A stretch of 64,000 nucleotides of DNA from JACKEQ01 sp041389565 (GTDB lineage Bacteria > Myxococcota_A > UBA796 > GCA-2862545). The translations under genes were made by a program, and so were the position numbers. Positions 16,808 through 24,971 of the stretch are shown here, piece by piece. A model generated the notes under the pieces. That model had not been told where the DNA came from. It was given only the letters and a program-made list of their open reading frames with translations, and did no database searches. The stretch lies in assembly GCA_041389565.1 (NCBI GenBank), contig JAWKRP010000002.1, positions 682,001 to 746,000 on the forward strand, in the 5' to 3' direction. How positions within the stretch are numbered: position 1 is the first letter of the stretch; the number at the start of each line of letters is the position of its first letter.

Positions 16808-17662
16808 GTGTCGTCCAATCCGCTCGCCGAGCTCGACTCGGTCGTGAAGCTCCCGCCCAAGGAGCGCGTCGTCTCGCTCGCCGCTCTCGGGCGCCGCCTC
16901 GTGGAGCAGGGCGCGAACGGCTCGACCGGGGTGCTCCTGTCGCACCTGGTCGATGCGCTCGAGTCCGGAGAGGGCTCGGGCCGCGAGCGGATGGAGCTCG
17001 GCGAGGTGCTCGGCCTCCTCGGCGACCCCCGCATCGCGACGCCGGAAGAAGACCGCTACTGGGTACACGTCGAGGGCGACACGTCGCTCGACATCGGGCG
17101 CTTCCCGGTCACGAACGCCGAGTTCTTCCAGTTCGTCACCGACGGTGGCTACGAGAACCGCGAGCTCTGGTCGGAAGCGGGCTGGGAGTGGGTGCAGAAC
17201 ACCCCCGATCCTTGGCCGACGCACGCCCGCAAGGAGACCAGCCGGGTGTTCGTGGTGGCGAACCAGCCGGTCGTGGCGGTGAGCTGGTTCGAGGCCGACG
17301 CGTACGCACGGGCCCACAAGGCCCGCCTTCCCCGGATGGACGAGCGCGTGTGGGTGGTGCGTGGCGCGCAGAAGCGGCCGTACCCCTGGGGCGCGCCGTT
17401 CGGCGAAGGGAACGCGAACACCCAGGAGGAGGTGCTCGGGCGTCCGTGCGCCGTCGGGCTGTACGTGAACGACCGCACTCCGGAAGGGGTGTCCGACCTC
17501 GCGGGCAACGTGGCCGAGTGGACCTCCGACGAGCTGGGGGCCGAGTACCTCGTGCACCCGGGCGCGTGGGATCAGCCTTCGCTCGCCGCATGGGCCAAGG
17601 CGGCGACGATGCACCACCCGTCATCCCGGTGGACGAACCTGGGCTTCCGCCTGGCGCGCTGA
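16808..17662 (+). CDS. Formylglycine-generating-enzyme/SUMF1-fold protein lacking catalytic cysteines
   Basis: The 284-residue protein has a helical N-terminal ~75 residues and then an FGE-sulfatase domain: FPVTNAEFFQFV (~99), GGYENRELWSEAGWEW (~115), PVVAVSWFEADAYARAH (~155), RLPRMDERVWVVRGAQ (~173), YPWG, and SDLAGNVAEWTSDE (~231). The fold normally converts Cys to formylglycine or serves as a structural or C-type-lectin-like module. The closing motif reads GFRLAR where catalytic members have GFRCA, and the only obvious Cys is in RPCAVG, so oxidase activity is unlikely. The GTG start has AGGAGG six bases upstream. The next gene starts 3 bp after its stop. Confidence 0.8.
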   Translation: MSSNPLAELDSVVKLPPKERVVSLAALGRRLVEQGANGSTGVLLSHLVDALESGEGSGRERMELGEVLGLLGDPRIATPEEDRYWVHVEGDTSLDIGRFPVTNAEFFQFVTDGGYENRELWSEAGWEWVQNTPDPWPTHARKETSRVFVVANQPVVAVSWFEADAYARAHKARLPRMDERVWVVRGAQKRPYPWGAPFGEGNANTQEEVLGRPCAVGLYVNDRTPEGVSDLAGNVAEWTSDELGAEYLVHPGAWDQPSLAAWAKAATMHHPSSRWTNLGFRLAR

Positions 17663-17665
17663 GGC

Positions 17666-18352
17666 GTGTCGAAGCAGAAGCGGCCGCCGCAGCACGCCCT
17701 GCCCGAGCGCGCGCTCACCCGGGAGACCACCTCCGAGGTGGAGCTCAGCGAGCAGTCGTCGATCGGCAACCAGGCCGTGCAGGCGCAGATCGACGGGCTC
17801 GACACTGAGGGGCCGGCTGCCGACATGGAGGCGGTGCGCGCCGAAGCGATGCCGGTCGTCGAGCGGGCGATGATCGCGCTCTACACGGAGCCCCGTCCGG
17901 CGGAGCGGATCGACCGGTTCGTGTCGGTGCTCGAGACCTCCCGCCTCCCCGCCGACCGCAAGGCCGTGCTCATCGAGAAGCTCGTGAGCGAGCAGGAGGC
18001 CGCCGTCGCGGTGGCTGCGGCCGCGGAGCGCTGGTTCGGGAGCGCCGATCTGGAGGCCCGCACGAGCGCGCTAGGATCGCTCGACGCCGTGTGGGCTGCG
18101 CTCGAGAAGGGGTCGCCGGGCGAGTCGACCTGGCGTACCGAAGCCGGTGAGGTGGCGCTCACGGAGCCCGCGGGCTCCCTCGGAGAGCGCGCGGAGCAGC
18201 TGATGACCGACCTCGCGCGAGCCAGCGCGGGCACCGAGATGGGCGACGCCCTGCGCGGCTTCTGTCGCGAGGTGTACCTGATCGTGGCGTGGCACCAGGA
18301 AGAAGAAGAGGAGGAGGAGTCGGGCGACGCGTCCGCTCCGGAGATCGAATGA
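17666..18352 (+). CDS. Hypothetical protein with an IGNQAVQ motif
   Basis: This 228-residue soluble protein starts with a GTG 3 bp after the previous stop. A basic N-terminal stretch is followed by SSIGNQAVQAQI (~31-42). The same short motif (IGNxAVQ) precedes DUF4157 and related domains in toxins and contractile-injection cargo. Here the rest is a plain alpha-helical, Ala/Glu-rich protein that ends in a run of acidic residues (EEEEEE). No enzymatic motif is visible. It couples to the next gene by ATGA. The motif match is short and its meaning uncertain. Confidence 0.55.
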   Translation: MSKQKRPPQHALPERALTRETTSEVELSEQSSIGNQAVQAQIDGLDTEGPAADMEAVRAEAMPVVERAMIALYTEPRPAERIDRFVSVLETSRLPADRKAVLIEKLVSEQEAAVAVAAAAERWFGSADLEARTSALGSLDAVWAALEKGSPGESTWRTEAGEVALTEPAGSLGERAEQLMTDLARASAGTEMGDALRGFCREVYLIVAWHQEEEEEEESGDASAPEIE

Positions 18353-19137
18353 ACCCCGCACAGATCCACAGCGAGCTCCTCGAGCAGCTCCCCGACATCG
18401 AAGACGACTTCCTCGAAGCGCACCGCGACGTGCTGCTCGCCGCGATCGGGCAGGTCCCCGGCGTCGATGCCGTGCGCGCGGTCGTCATCCGGCACCTGCC
18501 CCGGCTGGTGTCCGAGCCCCTGGAGCTCGAGGCGTACCTCCAGCAGGCCGCCAAGGCGCTCCGTGCGTTCCCCGATGCTGTCACCGCCGGCGATCCCGTG
18601 GCGCTGATGGCGCGTCACCCCGCGTGGGTGGGGTTGGCGCACCTCGAGGTGTCCGAAGCGCTCGGTGGAGACGCCGAAGATGCGATGACGGTCGCGATCC
18701 AGCACGCCCGGCTGGGCTTCTCCGCAGCATCCGGCGGTGCGGTGCAGGACGGCGAGGTCCTGTGGGCGATGGCGGAGACCGCCGAGGACGCCGGCTGGGA
18801 GGAGCGCGCCACCCAGCTCCTCGATCGCGCGGCCTCGTCGCCGTTCGCGGATCCCGTCTCGCAGGCACAGGTCCAGCTGCTCGCGGGGCAGCACACGGCC
18901 CACAGCAATCCCGATCGCGCACGAGGCCTCCTCGAGGGCGTGGTGAACGCGGATGTCCCGCATCCACTGCGCGTTCAGGCCGCCTACGTGCGGTCCCACA
19001 TCGCCGAGCACGACGACGACCTCGCGGCGGCTCGGGCGTGGGTGGAGCGCGCGTTGGAGCTCGTCGAGGACGACGACGATCCATCCGTTTCCGAGCATCT
19101 CGCCGGTGAGCTGGCCCGACTCGCGGACGCTCCCTGA
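18349..19137 (+). CDS. Hypothetical TPR-like helical protein
   Basis: This 262-residue all-helical protein overlaps the preceding gene by ATGA. The central and C-terminal parts show TPR-like periodicity (LGWxHLEVSEAL-type helix pairs; ARAWVERALELVEDDDD near the end). There is no signal peptide, membrane segment or catalytic motif. It is followed after 23 bp by the 351-residue hypothetical gene. It is likely a scaffold for the neighbouring proteins, judged only by context. Confidence 0.55.
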   Translation: MNPAQIHSELLEQLPDIEDDFLEAHRDVLLAAIGQVPGVDAVRAVVIRHLPRLVSEPLELEAYLQQAAKALRAFPDAVTAGDPVALMARHPAWVGLAHLEVSEALGGDAEDAMTVAIQHARLGFSAASGGAVQDGEVLWAMAETAEDAGWEERATQLLDRAASSPFADPVSQAQVQLLAGQHTAHSNPDRARGLLEGVVNADVPHPLRVQAAYVRSHIAEHDDDLAAARAWVERALELVEDDDDPSVSEHLAGELARLADAP

Positions 19138-19160
19138 GGTCTGGGTTACAAGGCGCGGCC

Positions 19161-20216
19161 ATGCACTTCCTGCCCCCCGAGCTCGCGAGCACACTGGCTG
19201 CCCAGGGAACCTGGCTCTCCGGTAGCCGTGCCGAGGAGGCCCGGAATCGCATCGAGCTGTTGCTGAGCTGGCTTCCAGAGCCGGTTCAGGCGCTCGTGGT
19301 CGACCAGCTGATCGCGGATCCACAGGCCGCTCGGGCCATGCTCCAGGCGATCGCGCTCGCGTCGACGGCCGGGGCTACGGCCACCGGGGTGTACGGCGAG
19401 GGGATCGTCGCGATGCGCGATCACCAGGGGCAACCGTTCGCGCTGACGGTGCTGGCGTGGACGACCGGCACCCATCCGAACGGCGAGCCCGACGACGTGG
19501 CGCGGCTCACGGCCCTGCTCGACGGCACGTTCCAGGGCCGGCAGTACGCCCTCTACCTGCGGCGCGCGGTGCCTCCGGGCTTCAACCCCGGTCCGGTGTC
19601 GCGGGCGGTGCAGCTCTGGCTGGCCGCGATCGACCGCGGGGAGTGGAAGGGCCGTCACGCGATCTACGAAGACGACGAGATCGCGCTCGAGCTCACGCTG
19701 GTGCAGCAGCACACGCCACGGGGTGGGGGCCGCGTGATGACGGTCGGTCCGGTCACCGCGCTCGAGCGGCTCGCGGCGGTCGACACCCTGGTGGTCGATC
19801 TCGTGCAGCGCCATGCGTCGGAGGAGCCCGAGGTCCCGATGGTGGTGGCGCTGTCCGCGCAGCCCGCGTGGCGCGTGCCGCGGGGGTACGTCGAGCAGCT
19901 GCTGTACGGAACGGCCGACTGGACGGTCGCGTCGACGACGGCCCGCGGGCGCACCTACACCGCGCAGTTCCAGGCGAACGGGCGCAGCCTGTTCTCCGAC
20001 CCCGTGTGCAGCAACCTCGCCGGGCTGTGGTGGCTCGAGGGGCTCGGGTCCGACCCGATGGCGTTCCGCGCGTGGGCCCACGACAACCCGTGGTGCGACT
20101 CCCCGGAGCGCATCCCCACGATCGACGTGCCTCGGTTCGTGGCGCAGAGCGGCCACCAGGGCTCGGGTCGCGTGCTCACCTGGTCGCAGCCCGTGCCGAG
20201 CTGGCGGCCCGCGTGA
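19161..20216 (+). CDS. Hypothetical protein, 351 residues
   Basis: No family is recognised. The N-terminal 60 residues are helical with AEEARNRIELLLSWLPEPVQ, followed by a mixed alpha/beta domain with alternating strands (VYGEGIVAMRD, FALTVLAWTTG, ALELTLVQQHTPRG-like) and a Trp/Pro-rich C-terminal part containing SDPVCSNLAGLWWLEGLG. There is no signal peptide or membrane helix. The stop overlaps the thymidine kinase start (GTGA), so it is co-translated with tdk, although a functional link to nucleotide salvage is not implied. Confidence 0.5.
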   Translation: MHFLPPELASTLAAQGTWLSGSRAEEARNRIELLLSWLPEPVQALVVDQLIADPQAARAMLQAIALASTAGATATGVYGEGIVAMRDHQGQPFALTVLAWTTGTHPNGEPDDVARLTALLDGTFQGRQYALYLRRAVPPGFNPGPVSRAVQLWLAAIDRGEWKGRHAIYEDDEIALELTLVQQHTPRGGGRVMTVGPVTALERLAAVDTLVVDLVQRHASEEPEVPMVVALSAQPAWRVPRGYVEQLLYGTADWTVASTTARGRTYTAQFQANGRSLFSDPVCSNLAGLWWLEGLGSDPMAFRAWAHDNPWCDSPERIPTIDVPRFVAQSGHQGSGRVLTWSQPVPSWRPA

Positions 20217-20812
20217 TCCCCCGCTCGTACCCCACCAGCGGGTGGATCGAGGTGATCTGCGGGTGCATGTTCTCCGGCAAGACCGAAGAGCTCCTGCGCC
20301 GCTGCAACCGGGCGCGGTACGCGAAGCTCGAGGTGGTGCTGTTCAAGCCCAGCGTCGACGTGCGGTACGCGGTGGAGGACGTGGTGTCGCATAGCGACCA
20401 GCGCCTGCCGTGCATCCCGGTCGGCAATGCATCGGAGATCCTGCGCCACGTGGGCACCGCGCGCGTGGTGGCCATCGACGAGGCCCAGTTCTTCGGGTCG
20501 AACCTGGTGTCGGTGTGCAACCAGCTCGCCGACGACGGGCGCCAGGTCATCGTGGCAGGGCTCGACCAGGACTACCGGGGTGTGCCGTTCGAGCCCATCC
20601 CGGAGCTGCTCGCGGTCGCGGAGTTCGTCACGAAGGCGCTGGCGGTCTGCATGGTGTGTGGAGCTCCGGCGAACCGCAGCCAGCGGCTGGTGCAGCGAGA
20701 CTCCCGGGTGCTGCTCGGAGCCTCCGAGAGCTACGAGGCCCGATGCCGCGCGCACTGGGCGCCCGATTCGTTCGACGGCACACAGGAAGAGCTCCCGCTC
20801 CGTACGGACTGA
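20213..20812 (+). CDS. tdk: Thymidine kinase, type II
   Basis: This 199-residue enzyme phosphorylates thymidine with ATP in the salvage pathway (EC 2.7.1.21). The Walker A GCMFSGKT is at residues 17-24, the Walker B/catalytic segment DEAQFF at ~89-94 has the catalytic Glu, and GLDQDYRG forms the middle loop. A Cys-rich zinc site is formed by CMVCG (~146) and a later C-R-A-H pair (~183), though the fourth ligand is not a clear Cys. The GTG start overlaps the upstream stop. Length is normal for the family. Confidence 0.93.
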   Translation: MIPRSYPTSGWIEVICGCMFSGKTEELLRRCNRARYAKLEVVLFKPSVDVRYAVEDVVSHSDQRLPCIPVGNASEILRHVGTARVVAIDEAQFFGSNLVSVCNQLADDGRQVIVAGLDQDYRGVPFEPIPELLAVAEFVTKALAVCMVCGAPANRSQRLVQRDSRVLLGASESYEARCRAHWAPDSFDGTQEELPLRTD

Positions 20813-20818
20813 CGGGCG

Positions 20819-20848
20819 TGGACAAGAGCGCCCCGCATCGGGTACGAC
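20819..20848 (+). promoter_or_regulatory. Candidate sigma-70 promoter for the lipoprotein gene at 20880
   Basis: TGGACA (20819-20824) and TACGAC (20843-20848) are spaced by 18 bp directly after the tdk stop and 31 bp before the next start codon. Both hexamers match the consensus in at least four positions. Prediction by resemblance only. Confidence 0.4.
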
Positions 20849-20879
20849 ATGCCCGGTCATGCGACCGAGGAGAAGACGT

Positions 20880-21197
20880 ATGCGGAACCTGCTGCTTGGG
20901 GGCATCGCGGTCCTGGCCGGATGCGGCATCAGCGAAGACAAGTTCGCCGAGGACTGGGTCGAGACGTACTGCGCCGCGTACGACGAGTGCGACACGAGCG
21001 GTCGGCCGTGCCCGGTGAACATCGAGAACCAGACGCCCGCAGCCAGCTGCGAGTTCGACAAGAAGGCCGCGAAGGACTGCCTGTCGGCCGACCTCACGTG
21101 CGACGACACCATCGCGGGCTTCGAGGTCGTGGAGGCCCCGGAGTCCTGCTACATCGTGTGCGGGCAGGATTCGACGACCGAGGCGTCGGGCGAGTGA
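20880..21197 (+). CDS. Small Cys-rich lipoprotein
   Basis: This 105-residue lipoprotein has the lipobox VLAGC (Cys ~15) and an ATG preceded by GAGGAG. The mature part has nine Cys, including C-x(5)-C in TYCAAYDEC, a DKKAAKDC segment and a final CYIVC. It shares the AAKDC core and general layout with the next gene, so the two are probably paralogues. Such short Cys-rich lipoproteins are frequent in myxobacterial-type genomes, with no known role. Confidence 0.7.
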   Translation: MRNLLLGGIAVLAGCGISEDKFAEDWVETYCAAYDECDTSGRPCPVNIENQTPAASCEFDKKAAKDCLSADLTCDDTIAGFEVVEAPESCYIVCGQDSTTEASGE

Positions 21198-21265
21198 GCG
21201 CGGTGTACACTGCGACATCCGAACGTCGTCCGGGCCCGCTCCGGACGCACCCACAGGGGGGCTCC

Positions 21266-21652
21266 ATGCGCTTCACCCTGCTCGCCGCGCTTCTCGCGGT
21301 CGGCTGCTACACCGAGAGCGACTTCATCCCCGCGAAGACCACCGCGTTCTGCTCGCTGGTGCTCCAGTGCACGGATCCGGCGACGCTCGCGTTCGACGGT
21401 CTCGATGCGACGAGCTGCGAGGCGCGGTACGGGCCGATCTTCCGCGACGAGGCGCAGGGCTGCAAGATCCGCAAGAGCGCCGCGAAAGACTGCGTGGCGG
21501 CCCTCGAGGCGGGCACGTGCCCGGCGGATGGCTCGGTGGAAGACAACCTCCCCGAGATCTGTGAAGCGGCGCTCACGAAGTGCCCCATCACCTTCGAGCC
21601 CGAAGACACCGACGTGGTGCCGCCGGGGAACGACACCGGCACCGGTACCTGA
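21266..21652 (+). CDS. Small Cys-rich lipoprotein with Asp/Thr/Gly-rich tail
   Basis: This 128-residue lipoprotein (lipobox AVGC, Cys ~14) resembles the preceding one: an N-terminal FC/C pair and a central KSAAKDC matching AAKDC. The last ~20 residues are an acidic Pro/Thr/Gly stretch ending DTGTGT. A TACACT -10-like hexamer lies at 21206-21211. A six-unit 30-bp repeat array begins 8 bp after the stop. Confidence 0.7.
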   Translation: MRFTLLAALLAVGCYTESDFIPAKTTAFCSLVLQCTDPATLAFDGLDATSCEARYGPIFRDEAQGCKIRKSAAKDCVAALEAGTCPADGSVEDNLPEICEAALTKCPITFEPEDTDVVPPGNDTGTGT

Positions 21653-21659
21653 TTCTCAC

Positions 21660-21839
21660 GCACCGTCCCCAGGGACTCTCGGGACTCAGGTACCGTCCCT
21701 GCGGGCTCTCGGGACTCAGGTACCGTCCCTGCGGGCTCTCGGGACTCAGGTGCCGTCCCTGCGGGCTCTCGGGACTCAGGTACCGTCCCTGCGGGCTCTC
21801 GGGACTCAGGTACCGTCCCTGCGGGCTCTCGGGACTCCT
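21660..21839 (+). repeat. 30-bp tandem repeat array 1, six units
   Basis: Six head-to-tail 30-bp units without spacers. The unit reads GTACCGTCCCTGCGGGCTCT followed by CGGGACTCAG. The first unit is degenerate, the fourth has GTGCC for GTACC, and the last ends in CCT. Each unit can fold a GTCCC/GGGAC hairpin. The array starts 8 bp after the stop of the upstream plus-strand gene and reads in its direction. The same unit recurs at 32821 and, degenerate, at 34821. Confidence 0.95.
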
Positions 21840-21894
21840 GATCTCCGGCTCGGGGTTAGAGTCGCTTCGGCGACCACCGCCGAGAGGAGACCCG

Positions 21895-23718
21895 ATGTCC
21901 TGGAGTCGTAGCCTGTGCCCCCGCACCCCCTGGATCGGGGCCCTCGCGGCACTGATGCTCGGAACGCCCGCGTTGGCGGGGGTCTCGGCCTCCAGCGAAG
22001 CGAAGACCGCCGACGCGACGCACCCTGCGAGCGCGGCGGTGGATGGTCTCCTCAGCACGGCGTGGGCCGAAGGCGACGAAGGCGACGGCACCGGAGCCTG
22101 GCTGGAGCTCAAGCTCGACCGGCTCACCGACGTGAGCTCCGTGTCCGTGTGGCCGGGGCGGTTCGACCAGGGCAGCCGAGGCCTGCGGGAGTACGGCCGT
22201 CCGCACACGATCACGGTCACGCTGTCGGGTGGCGGGGAGGACGTCACCCAGCAGGTGCGGGTGCTCGACATCGCCGACACCGGGCCCACGCGGATCGACA
22301 TCCCCATCACGGGGAAGGCGAAGGCGGTGCGCATCACGCTCGACCAGGTGTACGCGGGCGGCATCCACAACGACACCTACATCACGGAGGTCGCGGTCAA
22401 CTACGTCGCCGGTGCAGGGCATCCGTCGCTCGAGAAGCTCGTCGAGTGGGCGGCCAGCAAGGCGGGTCAGGAAGGCGCCGCGAAGCACACCGAGGAGGTG
22501 GGCGAAGCGAAGGCGGCGTTCGCCGGGCAGGACTTCGGCGACCGTGACGCCATGGCAGAGCTCAAGTCCGCGGCCTCCGACGGTGCGCCGTACCTCCGCG
22601 ATCGCGTCGCGAAGACGGTCGCCGACGGCTACCGCATGCTCGCCATCCCGCCCAGCCAGGACGCCCTGAACGCCCTGCTGGAGCTCGAGGATCCGAACGC
22701 CATCGCAGCCCTCGAGCTCGCGGCCACCCGTGCGCGAGGCGACCTCCAGACGGCCCTGCGGGACCGGGTCTCGCGCTTCCGGGCCCTGCAAGACCTGAAG
22801 GGGGGTGGGAAGCGCAACGTGAAGCCCAACGGAGAGACGGGGTTCTGCAAGGGCTGTCTGCAGTCGTTCGGAGAGCCGCTCGGCGTCGCGGTCGACGGGT
22901 TCGGCGGGGTGTGGGTCGCCGACCTCGGGAACCACCGCGTGCAGCGCTTCGACTTCTCGGGCATCAGCCAGGCAACGATCGGCGGTGGGGAGCCCGGCAT
23001 CTCGAACGCGTGGCTCGCGACCACCCGCGACTGGTACGCCGCAGGGAACACGGCAGGCACGACCGATGGCAGCTTCTCGCTCCCGCTCGACCTCGACGTG
23101 GTGCCCGACAAGAAGAACGGCGACGGCGTGGTGGTGCTCGATGCCGCCGGGCGCGTGTCGCTCGTGGGCGGCAACGGCGCGGTGACGAAGAGCTGGTCGC
23201 TGGGCGTCACCGAGCCCGTGTCGCCGGGCGTCGGGGGCGAGGCCCACATCGCCGTGGCCGGCAAGAAGATCGTGGCGGTGTGGGGGAACGAGGCCTTCGT
23301 GTACGACCTCGAGGGCGCCGAGCTGTCGAAGTTCGAGATCGAAGACGGCGTCGCGAACGGCATCGTGGGCTTCAAGAACGGGAAGGTGGCCTTCCTGTTC
23401 GATGAGGGGCTCGTGCTGTACAGCACCGACGGCTTCCGGCACGGCGAGCTGCTCGGAGACACGGTGCCCGACGGGTACGAGTACTACGACGTGTTCACCG
23501 ACGAGAAGGGCAAGCTCTGGGTGGTCACCGACCACGGGTTCGCGATCAAGTACAAGAAGCCGGGCACGGTCGACTACCAGGTGGAGTTCGTCGAGTACAG
23601 CCTCACCGTGCCCCGCGCCGACGCCTACCAGGACGTGCTGTTCATCACCGACCGCGACAGCTTCCTGAAGGTCGACGCGCTCGAGAAGAAGGCGCAGGCC
23701 GAGCAGGCCGGGAAGTGA
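21895..23718 (+). CDS. Secreted protein with F5/8-type-C-like domain and NHL/propeller repeats
   Basis: The 607-residue product has a cleavable signal peptide (cut after ALA ~28). Residues ~30-175 form a discoidin-like (F5/8 C, NADase-type glycan-binding) domain: ASAAVDGLLSTAWAEG is the conserved start and a GxWLELKLDR strand follows. A helical stretch (~180-300) carries HEAT-like pairs. Residues ~320-600 are propeller blades with NHL features (GEPLGVAVDGFGGVWVADLGN at ~329, quoted by position; HRVQRFD). It is likely a periplasmic or surface carbohydrate-binding protein. The ATG follows GAGAGGAG. It is coupled to the next gene by GTGA. Confidence 0.75.
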   Translation: MSWSRSLCPRTPWIGALAALMLGTPALAGVSASSEAKTADATHPASAAVDGLLSTAWAEGDEGDGTGAWLELKLDRLTDVSSVSVWPGRFDQGSRGLREYGRPHTITVTLSGGGEDVTQQVRVLDIADTGPTRIDIPITGKAKAVRITLDQVYAGGIHNDTYITEVAVNYVAGAGHPSLEKLVEWAASKAGQEGAAKHTEEVGEAKAAFAGQDFGDRDAMAELKSAASDGAPYLRDRVAKTVADGYRMLAIPPSQDALNALLELEDPNAIAALELAATRARGDLQTALRDRVSRFRALQDLKGGGKRNVKPNGETGFCKGCLQSFGEPLGVAVDGFGGVWVADLGNHRVQRFDFSGISQATIGGGEPGISNAWLATTRDWYAAGNTAGTTDGSFSLPLDLDVVPDKKNGDGVVVLDAAGRVSLVGGNGAVTKSWSLGVTEPVSPGVGGEAHIAVAGKKIVAVWGNEAFVYDLEGAELSKFEIEDGVANGIVGFKNGKVAFLFDEGLVLYSTDGFRHGELLGDTVPDGYEYYDVFTDEKGKLWVVTDHGFAIKYKKPGTVDYQVEFVEYSLTVPRADAYQDVLFITDRDSFLKVDALEKKAQAEQAGK

Positions 23719-24965
23719 CCATGGGGGTGTTCGCGCTCGTCCTGGCGCTTGCGGGCTGCCTGCCGCCGCCGCCCGACACCGCCGAGCCGGCGGCGCCGGC
23801 TCCGCAGGCGAAGCCGGTGCGCGTCCAGGCCCCCGAGGTCCAGTTCACGCTCCCCACACGAGACGCGAAGTCGCCCTACCTCCGGCCCTCGACCGCCGAC
23901 CTCGACGCCGCCCGCGCCACGCTCATGAAGATCGTCACGACGTACACGGGCGATCCGAACGACCCGTGGGCGATCGGGCACGGCCTGCTCGCGCAGGGCC
24001 CCGCCATGAAGCTGTCCGATGGGCGTGACGCGGTGCCGTTCCTGTTCGAGCAGTACGCCGAGTGGCGGAAGGTCGGCTCCGACGACCTCGTCGCGTTCCC
24101 CACGACGCAGGGCCCGATCCGCGTGGAGCCCCACGACGACCTGATGCTGAAGGTGTTCATGGAGGTGGGGGTCCCGCTGACCGACCGCTTCGTCGTGCAG
24201 GGCAAGCCGGCGACCCTCGAGCAGCTCTACAAGAGCTCGCTGTACGACGCGTGGATCCACGACGGCGTGACGAGCTTCGAGTCCATGAACAACACGCCGT
24301 GGGCGCTCCAGGGGCTCGCCACGGTCGCTCCGCCGGGCCTCGAGTGGGTCGCGAGCGACGGGAAGCCCATGACCATGGACGCGTTCACGGACGCCGTCGT
24401 GGCCGACCTGCACGAGCAGACCGCGTTCATGCGGGCCGCGATGGCGAAGGGCGAGAAGGTCGAGAAGCGCAGGCAGGGCATCTTCGCGTACACGTGCGGC
24501 GGGCAGCACCTGCTGCAGGGCGCGGCCTATGCGGTGGCGCGTGGCTTCGGCTCCGCGCAGTCGCGGCAGTGGGTCGAAGACGAGGTCGCCGTGCTGTTCT
24601 GGCGGGTGGATCTCGAGCTCGAGATCGTCGACACGCTGGTGGAGGAGAACCCGACGTACGCCCGGGTGCTGCTCGAGCAGCGCATGAAGTTCCTCGGCCA
24701 CTTCCTCGAGTCCGCCCACAAGCTCGCCGCGCTCGGCCTCTACGAGCCCACGGCCGCCCAGCAGGCCACCCTCGACAAGGCGCGCGACGAGCTCGTGAAG
24801 ACCGTGCAGCAGCTCGAGAGCAAGGGCCTGCTGGAAGGCCTCGACGGGCTGCGTGACGCGCCCGATCCGCGCATGAACCAGGCGTTCCTCGACTTCGTGG
24901 GCGACTCGGCGCACTCGGTGCGCGGCATCGACCTGTCCACCGGAGCGGGGTCGATCCGCTACTGA
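23715..24965 (+). CDS. Lipoprotein, unrecognised, ~416 residues
   Basis: It starts either at a GTG overlapping the previous stop (GTGA) or two codons on at the ATG at 23721. Both give a lipobox LALAGC followed by a Pro-rich linker (PPPPDTAEPAAPAP). The mature part is alpha-helical with an HDGVTSFESMNNTPWAL segment and an AYTCGGQHLLQGAAYAVA helix. The latter recalls the squalene-cyclase or terpene-cyclase-like alpha/alpha toroid fold, but no catalytic motif is found. It is probably a functional partner of the discoidin/NHL protein. It ends 6 bp before the convergent malic enzyme gene. Confidence 0.6.
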   Translation: MTMGVFALVLALAGCLPPPPDTAEPAAPAPQAKPVRVQAPEVQFTLPTRDAKSPYLRPSTADLDAARATLMKIVTTYTGDPNDPWAIGHGLLAQGPAMKLSDGRDAVPFLFEQYAEWRKVGSDDLVAFPTTQGPIRVEPHDDLMLKVFMEVGVPLTDRFVVQGKPATLEQLYKSSLYDAWIHDGVTSFESMNNTPWALQGLATVAPPGLEWVASDGKPMTMDAFTDAVVADLHEQTAFMRAAMAKGEKVEKRRQGIFAYTCGGQHLLQGAAYAVARGFGSAQSRQWVEDEVAVLFWRVDLELEIVDTLVEENPTYARVLLEQRMKFLGHFLESAHKLAALGLYEPTAAQQATLDKARDELVKTVQQLESKGLLEGLDGLRDAPDPRMNQAFLDFVGDSAHSVRGIDLSTGAGSIRY

Positions 24966-24971
24966 GCCGCG

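Noticed and set aside
20213..20812. tdk as part of a functional operon with the unknown genes upstream
   Set aside because: Coupling by overlap is real, but in so compact a genome that alone does not show shared function.
21660..21839. Possible CRISPR array (regular 30-bp repeats)
   Set aside because: Units are directly head-to-tail with no spacers, and no cas genes are in the window. The same holds for 32821-32964.
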